Assembly (NCBI GenBank): GCA_019055375.1 | Contig: JAHQIW010002045.1 | Span: forward strand, 1 to 64,000 | Source: Parelaphostrongylus tenuis | Lineage: Eukaryota > Nematoda > Chromadorea > Rhabditida > Metastrongylidae | Length of the DNA stretch: 64,000 nt | Direction: 5' to 3' | Part shown: piece after piece, positions 13,176 to 23,503 of the stretch | How positions within the stretch are numbered: position 1 is the first letter of the stretch | How the letters are laid out: each line of letters begins with the position of its first letter | Notes under the pieces: generated by a model | Told to the model about the DNA's origin: nothing | Seen by the model: the letters and a program-made list of their open reading frames with translations, nothing else | The model's database searches: none | Translations under genes and position numbers: made by a program

Positions 13176-13914
13176 TAAATCAATAATGTAGTATTAGAGA
13201 AAAAGATGTACGATTAGCAATTGGGGAAAAACTAAACAGAGGTTATAAGTACTTGCGAGTACATAGTAGGCCGTTGAAATTCCGCGTGGTTGCCGCATTT
13301 TGACGCCTAAATCTCTGGACTTCGGATAACTCGTCCGCCATTTTCGTTAGCGGCGAGCAGTATCGCAGTCGGTAGTGGTTCTAAGGTATTTGGAAGAGCA
13401 GTAATCAAAGACAATTTAGCTTGATCCCTCTCCCAACTCTCTGTCGTAGTCAAGGAGGAACGCCTTAGCTCGGTAGCCTCCAAGATTGCGCATCAGTTCA
13501 GCCATTTTGGAGTCGATGAAGGTCAAAATGACACGTAATCACTTAGTCAAGCACTAACATAGCTTTAGCAGAAATCTTAACATCTAGAGTTTATTCTCAC
13601 GGTAAATAGGTCCTTTAAAAAACTGACCCTTCTATTCTCTATGAGTTTTCCAGTATTACTACTGAAAAACTAGTGAACGCGCCTGGCTTAACTCAGTAAA
13701 GAACCACTGTGAGTTTTTTTGGCGAAGTCATGTGAGATCATAAAACATTTCTACAAAATACGGGAATCTCGAATCACACAAGAGAATATCCAGCTTCACA
13801 TGAGCGCTGATATAACTGCTGCTACCACAGAAATTTCTTGAAAACCGAAACAGTTTGTCATCTCTTCAATGAACTATGATTTTTGTAATTTGAAAAAATT
13901 AAGTTGAATATTGG

Positions 13915-14060
13915 TGGAGGCGCTTTGGCCGAGTGGCTGTGGCGCTCGTCTTGGTGCACTAAGAACCAAGCTCCACCTCTCAACACTCTCCGGCAATTAA
14001 CAACAACGCCTTTTGTGACTCCAAAGTCAGGCTGTTTTGAGATTGCACATTACAGACTTG
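13915..14060 (+). mobile_element. Ser/Leu-tRNA-like SINE, family 2, 3' truncated
   Basis: GGCGCTTTGGCCGAGTGGCT, CACTCTCCGGCAATTAACAA and CCTTTTGTGACTCCAAAGTC, then the sequence stops matching just before the 14.1-kb palindrome. Upstream flanks of this and the 12.9-kb copy (GAAACAGTTTGCC... / GAAACAGTTTGTC...) also match, so a longer segment was duplicated. Confidence 0.65.
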
Positions 14061-14116
14061 TCAGTCACACGGTTTTTTTCGCTCCAGTCACTTCTGCGTG
14101 GAGCTATGTTATCAAA

Positions 14117-14378
14117 TGATATATGAAAATGGAGAAAACTTATCTTGATTAGCTGACGCGAGGTTGATAAAACAGTTGTAGAAATTCGGCTGACGTTTCG
14201 GCGACCCGCCCTCTTCAGAGCCTGGACGTATATAGTATTAGTCTCTAATACTACTAATACTATATACGTCCAGGCTCTGAAGAAGGCGGGTCGCCGAAAC
14301 GTCAGCCGAATTTCTACAACTGTTTTATCAACCTCGCGTCAGCTAATCAAGATAAGTTTTCTCCATTTTCATATATCA
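14117..14378. repeat. Near-perfect 262-bp palindrome (foldback MITE)
   Basis: TGATATATGAAAATGGAGAA at the left end is the reverse complement of the right end, and the arms remain complementary inward through TTGATAAAACAGTTGTAGAA, CTGACGTTTCGGCGACCCGC and CAGAGCCTGGACGTATATAG. They differ at only a base or two (CCCTCTTCAG against CTGAAGAAGGC). The loop is a short AGTATTAGTCTCTAATACTA. Pieces of the arm recur at ~12.43 and ~20.01 kb. Confidence 0.85.
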
Positions 14379-14382
14379 ATTG

Positions 14383-14700
14383 ATTATGCCGAGGTTTATA
14401 GAAAGTCGAACTTTTGAATTGTTGCAATATGTTATCAAATTTTATCGTACTGAGAGAGATTTCAAAGCATTCGAAAACAAATATACGGTAATCATTTTTC
14501 ACCAGCCACGAACAAGGGAGTGTGCAACGCTACCAGTGGGTGATTTTTCACCCAAAAGCGCCTGTAAGTAATTCGTCTCGGGTTGTACAAGAGCCCTTAC
14601 CAGACCACATGACATGTTGGCTCAAATAATAATGGAAGGATCTATTGAAAATTGAGCGTGGTCTTAATAAAGCACTCGAAGGAAAAGTATAATATGATAA
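14383..14700 (+). repeat. Dispersed repeat, second copy
   Basis: Shares its start with 9.2 kb. From 14.57 kb it reads CTCGGGTTGTACAAGAGCCC, CAGACCACATGACATGTTGG and TTGAGCGTGGTCTTAATAAA, near-identical to bases following the 46.8-kb inverted repeat. It abuts the 14.1-kb palindrome, which seems inserted beside it. Confidence 0.5.
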
Positions 14701-15378
14701 AAATACCGGTCAAAAACTGACAATCTTCATAGCTGGATGTAGCAGAGATCCCACAGGAGACTTTTCCAAAAATAAAAATCAGATGAAGTCTCTTTAATGC
14801 CCAGTTCACGGCAAGATAGGTATATATATCTGCTGAATAGCTTTTTTAAGCTTTAAGTGCCCTTTACCACTGCTAATCCGTAGTAAGAATTCAAAGTGAA
14901 CACAAAAAGCTTTAATAATGAAGCTCTAAACTTCCCTCTGAAAATATTTAGCCGAAAATTTGACATATTTCATGACCTGTGGAAAAGGGGAGATCCCACA
15001 AAAGTTTTCTAAGACAGTGAATAGCCAGATAAGTGGCTATCAGGCTCAGTTCATGGCAAAAAGAAACCTATATACCTGTTGCACAGCCGTCCTGCATCAC
15101 TCATAAACCACCCTTCTGTGGAATCAGAATCAGTATAAGTGATAAGCAGATGCGATGCCATACCATAAGGCTTTGTCATAAGCTTGGGCTTTAGGCAAAA
15201 ACACCAGATTTATCAGCCAAACATCTCAGACACATTATTGGTCCGTCTTCATAGTGTTACTTCCACTTTGCGAATTCAAGTGCTTTCTAGCATTCAATTC
15301 GTTCTTCGTCTACGCAGTCTCAAGGATAGCCTGACTGTGGCTTCCATGAGGTTGTTGCTGACTGTGGGAAAGAAACGG

Positions 15379-15393
15379 AGGGGGGGGGGGGGA
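15379..15393. repeat. Poly-G run
   Basis: AGGGGGGGGGGGGGAG; a likely site of length error or polymorphism. Confidence 0.8.
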
Positions 15394-15456
15394 GACGTAG
15401 AGCCTGATTCCACATGCGCCGCGACCAACATCACAAACGTCCCCAGAGCAAAAACA

Positions 15457-15968
15457 CCAAATTCTTTAACCAGATGTGATTGGAATTGCATGATTTTGCT
15501 ATCGTTCAAATGCACATTTTTTCATGAATATTTTGGTATGCAAACTGCCTGGACTCGCTCTAAGATGAAGATGTGTTGGGAACAAATTCGCTTGCTATTC
15601 ATGCACGAAGGGCGCGTAGGGGAAATGCTAGTAAATCGGCGCGCCAGATTAACAGAGATTCCTGTTAACGGCCCTAGTGCAACCAATCTCTACAGAATGT
15701 TCTCTTTAGCGTTGAACTTTTTTAACTACTTTTAACCAGCTCTTTCTGCAACTGTACTATTGTCCCAAGCTCCATTAATCTAGTGCGCGCTTCGTTAACA
15801 GTTTCCCTTACGCATGATTCCTGCATGAGTGGCAAGCGAATTTGTTCCCACGACAGCTCATCTTGAAAAAAGTATAGACAACTGCAAACCAAAGTGTTCG
15901 CAAGAAAAGGCGCAATGAAATGATACCAATATCATGCGATTTCATTCACTTCTGGTCAATAAATTTGG
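15457..15968. repeat. 512-bp inverted-repeat (foldback) element
   Basis: The left arm begins CCAAATTCTTTAACCAGATG and contains TTGCATGATTTTGCTATCGT and GGGAACAAATTCGCTTGC. The right arm carries their reverse complements: GCAAGCGAATTTGTTCCCA, ATATCATGCGATTTCATTC, and the end TCTGGTCAATAAATTTGG. The 183-codon ORF running into it from 15184 is not a gene. A more decayed copy is at 6.28-6.70 kb. Confidence 0.7.
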
Positions 15969-16856
15969 CGTATAGTGCTCTAGTGCCAAAACTCATAGAG
16001 AGATGTAATCTTTAAATAGAAGCGATTTCAATTATTTCAAAACTCAAAAAACTGAAGTGTAAACATCCAACTTTCATTAAATCTCGGTATGAAAAATAAA
16101 AAATCAAAGACATCTTACAAATCCTATATAAATATTCCATAACCAATATCTGCTTTCTCTTTGCGCTAGGAAATCGTTTTAAAAGGCAATGAACTAAAAA
16201 ATGCATAGAAGACGCAAAGTAAACGGACATATTCAGTGGTGAAGGTACAAACGACAAATAATGTTAAAAGCAAATTATAAGAAATCAGCAAAGAGTAAAT
16301 GCTCATAGAGTGAAAGAAGAAAATTTGCTCTATAATTCCTTATTGGTCACAACTCCTGGGGTATACTAACAATTCATGAGAGTTATCAATAAACTGGTTC
16401 CGCATGCAGTGCATAGCAATTTCTACCAACTATTTATTACTTTCTATTAGTTATTACTATTGTTTATTCCCTCATTATTTATTTTAATGCAGAAAACTGG
16501 ACCTAAGAGAACGCTTGAAGAATGTTCCATTGGGATCCACTTGCTAGAATGGAATAAACAGAGTTAGATGCTATCTGAGTTTATTATGGCGACTAAAACC
16601 ATCCATGGTAACTCACAATTCTGGAAGCCTCACTCTCAGCGATGGACGTGAGAGTCTCCCAATGAAGAGTACCGAAACGAAATAGATCACATACTAGCAA
16701 ATCGACTGTTTCGTATGACCGATATCGCTGTTGTTTCCAGGTTCTACACGAGATGAGACCATCGCTTCCTTCGCACAACGCTCCGTTTTTTTGCGGAAAG
16801 GAAAGAAATCGACTAAATTCAAGCAATAAAGTCCCAAAACTACCATAAATTGGGAT

Positions 16857-17090
16857 ATGTTCAAATCATTAGTAGGGTCCCGGGAAGATACCGCTGTCGA
16901 TAACATCGACGAAGAATACGATCGGCTCGTTGAATATCTTCACGTTAGCGCTATGAAAACCGAGAGTACTACGATTACGGAGGGCTTTTCTCCGCAGACA
17001 CTTGAGCTGGTAGTCAATATCGAATTGCACGAGCTACAGGCAATCAGAAACTTACTTCGGATCCGGCGAAACGCTGCAGAGAAGAGTTAA
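16857..17090 (+). pseudogene. RTE fragment, linker between endonuclease and reverse transcriptase
   Basis: Longest open stretch at the front of the element (77 codons), containing DNIDEEYDRLVEYLHVSA and LHELQAIRNLLRIRR. It corresponds to the coiled linker before the reverse transcriptase. It ends in a TAA just before further RT-like sequence in another frame. Confidence 0.6.
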
Positions 17091-18203
17091 AAAAAGACCT
17101 CAAAAAGAGACGATCAGCAGATATGGCAGAAGCTGCAGAAGCTGGGAAGAGCATTCGCGAAGTCCAGCGAGGCTTCGCCAATTGTAAGACCAAGATGATT
17201 ACACCCCAATGCCCTGACGGGACAGTTACACCTTCCAGGAGGGCTATGGAGAAAATCATTCACCAATACTATTTGAATCTCTTCGCTAATCATGTCCTCT
17301 TACCGTCATACAAATTGAAGGAGGATGGACATATCGTCCCACCGGTTTTCTCTTCCGAAATCCGACATGCTATATTGTCGATGAAGAACAGAACAACACC
17401 CGGTCGGGACAGGATTAGATAAGAACACTTGAAGAACCTGCCACCAGTTCTCATCAAAACCGTTGCTAGGCTCTTCACTCGCTACCTGTGGGAATGCAAG
17501 TTCCCTATTTAATGGAAAACCAGCAAGACCGCATTGTTGTTTAAATAGAAAGACCTTCACGACATAGACAATTATCGGCAATCTGCTTGCTGTCCGTCGT
17601 CTATAAACTCTTTACTCTAACCATCTTAAACACGGTTGAAAGAACACTGAACGAAGGACAGCCCACGCGAAGAAGAAGGGTTCCGAAAAGGATTTAGTAC
17701 CATACACAACATCCACATGATTACAAGTTATTGAAGTTTTATGAGAGTACAGACAACCACTCTGTCTCACTTTCATCGATCTGAAGAAAGCCTTCGATTC
17801 AGTCGATTCAGTGGAAGGAGAAACTGCTATAGAGGCTCCAGATAACCAGGGCGCCTCTACTCGGTATACAGTGATCTTTGCGAGCTTCATGAAGATTTTA
17901 CGACCGAAATATCTCCTTTCTACAACAATATCACCATTGACGTAAGAAGAGGGGTTTGACAAGGTGATACAATATCGCCAAAACCATTCACTGCTACGCT
18001 ACAAAACGTCATGCGAACATTAGAATGGGATGATATGGGAGTGAAAATTGATGAACGACAATTAAACCATCATCGCTTTCCTGACGATATGGCCCTCATA
18101 ACACCAAACATCAGCCAAGCAAAACGAATGTTTATTTCGATAACGCCTGTGGAAAAATTAGTCTTCAGCCAATTCTAATGAAAACGATGTTTATGAGGAA
18201 CGG

Positions 18204-18834
18204 ATGGGTTTTGAATGCCCATTCACCCTGAACGGAACGACGATTTCCGAATGCTCCAGCTACGTCTATCTAAGTTGTGAAATCAAGATGATGAACGACC
18301 TAGCTCCAGAGTTGAGCAGGGCGAAACGAGCGACTTGGGGAACATTTAAGAGCATCGAAAATGTAGTGAAGAGACCAAAGAACATCCGACTCTGTGCCCA
18401 CCTTTTCGACTCGACGATTATACCTGCCCTAACGCATGCAGCAAAAACATGGTCGCTAGGTAAACAGAATAGAAGTCACTTGATGTTATTGAACACGCAA
18501 TTAAAGGTCGATGCTAGGAGTATCCCGTGTCTTGCAAATGAAAGAAAGGATCCGCAGTATCGACCTACGTCAGCGATCGAAAATCAGAGACGCCGGAATA
18601 TCACTCCACTCCAGGATATCGAAAATAAGGGAAGCCGGACACGTGATGCACTTCAACGACAACCGATGGACGAGAGTCGATGCCGACTGGGTTCCTTGGG
18701 ATATCAAGCGCTCTACAGGAAGACCACCGACCCGTTGGACCGATTTCTTCAAGAAAGCTGTAGAAGATAGATATGACCAGAGAATTTCTAGAACGAGGAG
18801 GACCCACTGGGCTACTCTCACATGCGATAGGTAA
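18204..18834 (+). pseudogene. RTE reverse transcriptase, C-terminal part
   Basis: Two overlapping frames: the first (18204-18770) holds CPFTLNGTTISECSSYVYL and FDSTIIPALTHAAKTWSLGK; after a frameshift near 18.55 kb the real frame continues at 18511-18834 with ISLHSRISKIREAGHVMHFN, DNRWTR, GRPPTRWTDFFKKAVEDRYD and RTHWATLTCDR. The matching block recurs at 6.8-7.4 kb. Confidence 0.75.
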
Positions 18835-18939
18835 AAATGGAAGTGTTTCTAGCACCCGCTCGACTCACTCGACGACCAATGGGACGAGAGCTGACAGGCG
18901 ACAGGTCTCAGCGTAATTACAGCTGAGTTTCACTGTGTG

Positions 18940-21545
18940 ATTTTTCGTTCGCTCAATTAATCGAAGTTTTCTTTATATTATGTCACTGAACCGTTAAATC
19001 AGTGATATTAATTAATTTGATTAATTTTAACCTGAAATTGAATTTCTCTAAACTTGTGTTTCATCATCGTCGTAATATCATAATATGCAACTTTCACATA
19101 AAATCCTATAATAAACGAAGACACTCGATATATTGGGTGTTTACATGCAACCCAATTGTTATCCAGCTTCTCGATACAGTTTAATTTCTTTTTTCCTATC
19201 AAACAGCTCCAACTAATATCCTAATACAACTTCAAAAAACGTAGAAGGCTTTCAAATGCGATAGACCAAAATTAATGCCTTGCATCCATAATAACGTAAT
19301 CGATGAACATAATACATGTGCATAGATCAGGAGGCGTAACCTACATGAGATCATTGTCATAAAAACAAAAGAATATAGCTGTGCAATAATAATAAAAAAA
19401 ATGTTAACGAGGCCAATCGTACTCAAATTTCTCAGCGTACACAAAACAGAGTAATGGCTAGTGATGATTTTAAGAAGCAGGATGAGCACTGAATGATTGA
19501 ATTAGCTATTTGAAATGAAAGTTGAAGACGTGCCAAAGCAAAGTGAGGTATAACATTTAGAAATGATCAAATTACATGAATTATTCCCTATAACAATGGG
19601 TTGAAAGAGGAATTCTCCAAACTAGATCCTAGAACACAACGAATCTAACAACTGAATCAGCACATACAAAACAGTTTCTCTTTGTTCTTTTTTCACTATT
19701 TAAACAACGGAGAAAATTCTCGTGTACGACGGATTCGTCTCCAACCTGAATGAAAGCAATTAAAGGGTTCAAAGCAGGTTGTTTGATAAATGAATAAAAA
19801 CTGCGATATAATTCCTTATCTCGATCAATCTCCAACCCTTTGGGGACAAAAAATTCCGAACCCTCAACAAACATTCGATAACTTGGATCTCAGGTGATTC
19901 AAAACTATGTTTTTTTTTCGAAGATCTACTATCCTCTGACTTGGACATTCTTCAGTAATTCCTCAATTACTTCAACCATAGACGACATTCTACGACCCAA
20001 TCTATTCTAAAAGCTGACGTTTCGGCCGCATCCTTCTTTAGAGCCTGGAGGGTCAGACAGGTCACAACTCAGTTGGTAAAGCACCTTCATTACGCACACA
20101 GAAATAGCACCAAGCCTAGATTTTAACTTCATCAAGCACAAAACCGATTTCGACATACTCGCAGCGTTTTATTAGTCGTTCATTGAGTTATTCAAGCAAA
20201 GACCTTCCGCGCTAAGATCACATGGATTGAGAGTAAACCTCTCTCACTAAGATAGCAATCTTATACACTGTGCCATATCACGTGCGATTAAAAGACATTC
20301 CTATTTGCGACTCATGCTTGGACTGGTGGTGTTTATCCACAACGCTTCTAAAACCTTATGCGCTGATGTTTTACGTGTGGGCTGCGCGAAGATGGTAAAA
20401 CTATTCCAAAATCTACTCCGTCGTGCGTTCATGTCCCATAAGTGCCTAGGTGGAGTGACTTGGCTTAGAGTTCTCTTTGCCGTATGTGTTGTCTTATGCA
20501 AACACAAAGTGGCCTACCCGTTTCACCCATGTATTTTTCGACGCACGCTTTCATGAGATTAGAGAAACAATACCTGTACTCATTCAATCACCGTCTTTGC
20601 AGTCACGACAAATTCTGCGCTGTTTCTTTATACATGGACAGAGTCAAATAGTCGGTTGCGAACTAGTTGGCTCCTCAAAATTTGGTGGTATTTCAATAAG
20701 CGTTATCGATTTCTCTAAGCCTGCCATTTTCAAACAACTCTTTATAGGTGTATTTATCTCGTTTGGAAAGAAAGGAAACTGAACAGGCCCTTGGTTACGT
20801 TGAAATTCACGTTAAGGAGCGCGTTTTTAGAGATGGTTTCCGTTTGACGTCGATAGACTTCCTCTTCTTCTCAGCTGGCTCGTGTAGAGAACGACTTCTA
20901 CTTATTCGTCTATTTCCCCTTTGCTTGACGACATCAGTCAAGATATTGTGTGAAACCACTTTATCTGACACTGGAATGAAGAATAATGCTCAAGAAATTG
21001 AATATATGTATCGAATTCAATAATGCCGACCTGATCTAGCAGTCGAGCCCAAAGTTCCTGTACAATTTGGTGCACTACATTTACAATCTGGTAATGGACA
21101 TCCGATATTGTATTGCCTCATCTGGTAGTTGAAGCACAACTCGGAATCTCAAAAGAAATCGGTTCAATGCACTGATCTCACAAGATCATACTTGGCACAA
21201 AACAAGCTTTTCGGTACAAAAATGTCCGACTAATTCTTTCAAAAAATGAATCCCGGAAGCAAAAAATAAGAAAAAAATATTTCTTTGGAAATACTAATAG
21301 ATTCCTTTCAAGATCAATGAGATTTTTACATTGAAACAAAGAATTTTTGGACACATGGCGGCTGTTCTAACCCAGAGAAGCCCTTGTAGAGTTTTGTCAA
21401 TGATATCTAAGCACTCATTGATAACTATAACCCTTGAAGTCTATATCTAATCAATAGATACCTTATTTCCATTGCAGCCTCAACACAAATTCGTCCTGAT
21501 ACACTCCGCGATCAGAGTAGGGGAGCGAGATGCGACGTCGCGCAG
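18940..21545. other. No gene recognised
   Basis: Only short ORFs. ~20.01 kb contains GCTGACGTTTCGGCCGCATC, a piece of the 14.1-kb palindrome arm. A plus ORF at 20477-20782 (101 codons) overlaps another in a different frame; neither has a motif or clear exon borders. Confidence 0.4.
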
Positions 21546-21551
21546 CGTGAC

Positions 21552-21663
21552 CTAAAATGGGCTGCGCGGTCTTAAAAGATTTAACTTATCGAGATCTTTA
21601 ACACTTGACCCAACACCATTCAATCCACCGTCTTCATTTCGCATGCCGTGAGCGGCGGGCATT
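21552..21663 (-). CDS. Possible 3'-terminal exon (of the NSD-type gene?)
   Basis: An open minus-strand frame after a possible acceptor (CAAACACAG) runs 36 codons to a TAG. It includes MRNEDGGLNGVGSSVKDLDK and ends RPRSPF. Amino-acid make-up looks protein-like rather than repeat-like, and it lies downstream of the SET exons on the same strand. There is no domain and phase cannot be checked against a neighbouring exon, so the link to the methyltransferase is a guess. Confidence 0.3.
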
Positions 21664-21934
21664 CTGTGTTTGTGCGCGCAGCGATAGAGAGATGGGCATC
21701 TGATTAGTAAGCAGAGATTCAGAGAGGATAGTATCATTATTGATTGATGGTTACCACAAGAGATATTTTTATAAAGGTTCTTTTCGGCATAAAGGACGCC
21801 AATAAGTTTGAGAACTCTTATTTTCTAGCGAGTAAGCAACATCCGTGCACAGAACAAGACATTTTCAACTGTTATATAATATTTCTTAGTACTTGCTAAA
21901 TATAAGGTAACAAGTGAATACTTATCTCATTCGC

Positions 21935-22150
21935 TGGACAGGAACATTTCATAGGAGTGTTAGTAGTTATTCGAAGCTTAAACCTCTGTCTAGCGCGGTA
22001 CGAGCTCTTTCTTCAGAGTGTTAGTTATCGTTCGATAGCGTAAGATTAAATGATTCCAACATTGCGCCCAATTTCTAGAAAACAGCGCTTCTCTGAAATG
22101 TAGCAGGAAAAATAAGATCGAGTTTTACACATTCGGCTTGCTCATTTACA
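21935..22150 (+). repeat. Two arm-like repeat fragments of the TIR element family
   Basis: 21.94-21.99 kb matches the arm start (TCATTCGCTGGACAGGAACA, GTGTTAGTAGTTATTCGAAG). 22.00-22.15 kb matches a related arm also seen at 43.74-43.87 and 48.72-48.85 kb (AGAGTGTTAGTTATCGTTCG, then TGTAGCAGGAAAAATAAG). Confidence 0.45.
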
Positions 22151-22349
22151 GGATAATTCACAGGCGGGGGTTTGGTGGCTGCAGATTCCATGCAGCAGCT
22201 ACCGCGATCGATCGATCGGCGCTTCGGAGAAGTGTGATTTTTGTCATCTGATTAGGAATGTCTTCTCTTCTTTAAAAGGAACTCCAGATCAAACGATTGA
22301 CTCTAAAAACAGCTAAGCGATTGTGTGTAAATCAACTTTAGGTAATTTT

Positions 22350-22865
22350 ACGTTATGCGATCGCCGTTTCGACCCTTCAGAAAAAGCTTACTTTGAGCTT
22401 GTTTCTGACGATCAAGTAATCATTCGATCGCTTAAATCAACTCCATTTTCAAAAAGGCCTTGCGATTGAGCTGAAAGAGTAGAAAGAATCGTTTGTTTCT
22501 CATTCAAAGATTTTCGCTGATCAAAGCTTTTTCTTCAGAGTTCCAGTATCCATCAGATAGATCAAATCTTAAGCACTCCAATGATCTGTTTGCTTTTCAA
22601 AATGGGCATTACGCTGTAACAGGCAAAAGAAGGCTGTGTTTCGCAAAACTAAATCACTTCTATTATCCACTCCTCGTTTGGATACCTTGAGAAATACGTA
22701 TTTTTTGGACGTTTTCAATGCTCAAATAACCACTCGGTAGTTCAGATTATAGAAATTTTAATTGTTTATTTCATCTTCATAAACGCTTTTTTATTGCGCT
22801 AAAAGAGCAGAAATAACTTTTTGTTTCTCATTTAGAGATTCCTCGCTGACCAAAGCTTTCTGCCG
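22350..22865 (+). repeat. Dispersed repeat, copy 2
   Basis: Co-linear with 10.42-10.95 kb: AAGTAATCATTCGATCGCTT, TCTTAAGCACTCCAATGATC, TCACTTCTATTATCCACTCC and GCTTTTTTATTGCGCTAAAA. It lies downstream of the SET exons and may sit in the final intron of the methyltransferase gene. Confidence 0.6.
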
Positions 22866-23457
22866 GGTTCGATTCTCTCCTGACGCAAAAGTTCTGCACA
22901 TCACTGTGCACTACTAGGTATATCTATAACATCATACCACCATTAAAAGCGGACAAATTGAGAAAATTTTGGCAAATGACATAGTACTGATATGTTGCCA
23001 CAAATCAACTATCGAACATTGAACCACGCAATGTTCTACCACAGCATACTTTACTTATGGGAATAAAAATGATTGTAAGCTAAGGATCTTTGTAAAGAAA
23101 AAAAAGTTCCTTATCCATCCAAAATGACAGCCTCATTTTCTTGAATTCAAACAACCTCCTCGCCTTTTCACCAAGGTATTCTATCTAAGAATAGAAACTT
23201 TTCCTCTTGAAAATGTTTTTCGAACAAACTATAAAGATACAGTGCTTTCTAAATCCAACAAGACATAATGGACAAACTTTTGTGATTCTAAAGCAAGATC
23301 TACTTATCCAATGAATCTAGGACCTTTCTTTCTCTCAAATTCCACAATCTTGAAAACCCGCATCTCTTCGGATTCATCAAAAAGAACTAATGAAACTCCA
23401 GAAACTTCATATTAGGACCTCCAGTGACGAGGAGAATGAGAGATCAAATAAACTTAC

Positions 23458-23503
23458 CAGCAGGAACATCTTTAGTCGTGCACATAGTTATACGCTTGTC
23501 GTA
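23458..23503 (-). CDS. NSD-type gene, exon m: SET domain, after NHSC
   Basis: Acceptor ATATCTTTTAG and donor CTG/GTAAGT bracket 46 nt; entry phase 0, exit phase 1. The peptide YDKRITMCTTKDVPA plus a Gly codon start matches the strand before the GEELTYDY segment of SET domains. The exon with ELTYDY and the post-SET cysteines could not be found between here and 21.5 kb, where introns carry repeat copies. Confidence 0.85.

Larger units (their letters stand above)
16600..18935 (+). mobile_element. Non-LTR retrotransposon remnant, RTE type (endonuclease end plus reverse transcriptase)
   Basis: Plus-strand frames, shifted many times, spell an RTE-like polyprotein. EIDHILANRLF near 16.68 kb is the C-terminal part of an AP-type endonuclease. 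Reverse-transcriptase pieces follow: TFIDLKKAFDSV (~17.78 kb), GDTISPKPF (~17.96 kb), HRFPDDMALITPN (~18.08 kb, where the catalytic FADD is decayed to FPDD), then HLFDSTIIPALTHAAKTW and NDNRWTR, PPTRWTDFFKKA, RTHWATL near the end. This C-terminal block is characteristic of hookworm RTE elements. Stops and frameshifts make it inactive; it is 5' truncated. Confidence 0.85.

Noticed and set aside
15184..15735. 183-codon plus-strand ORF
   Set aside because: It runs through a poly-G tract into a foldback element also present at 6.3 kb; no motif.
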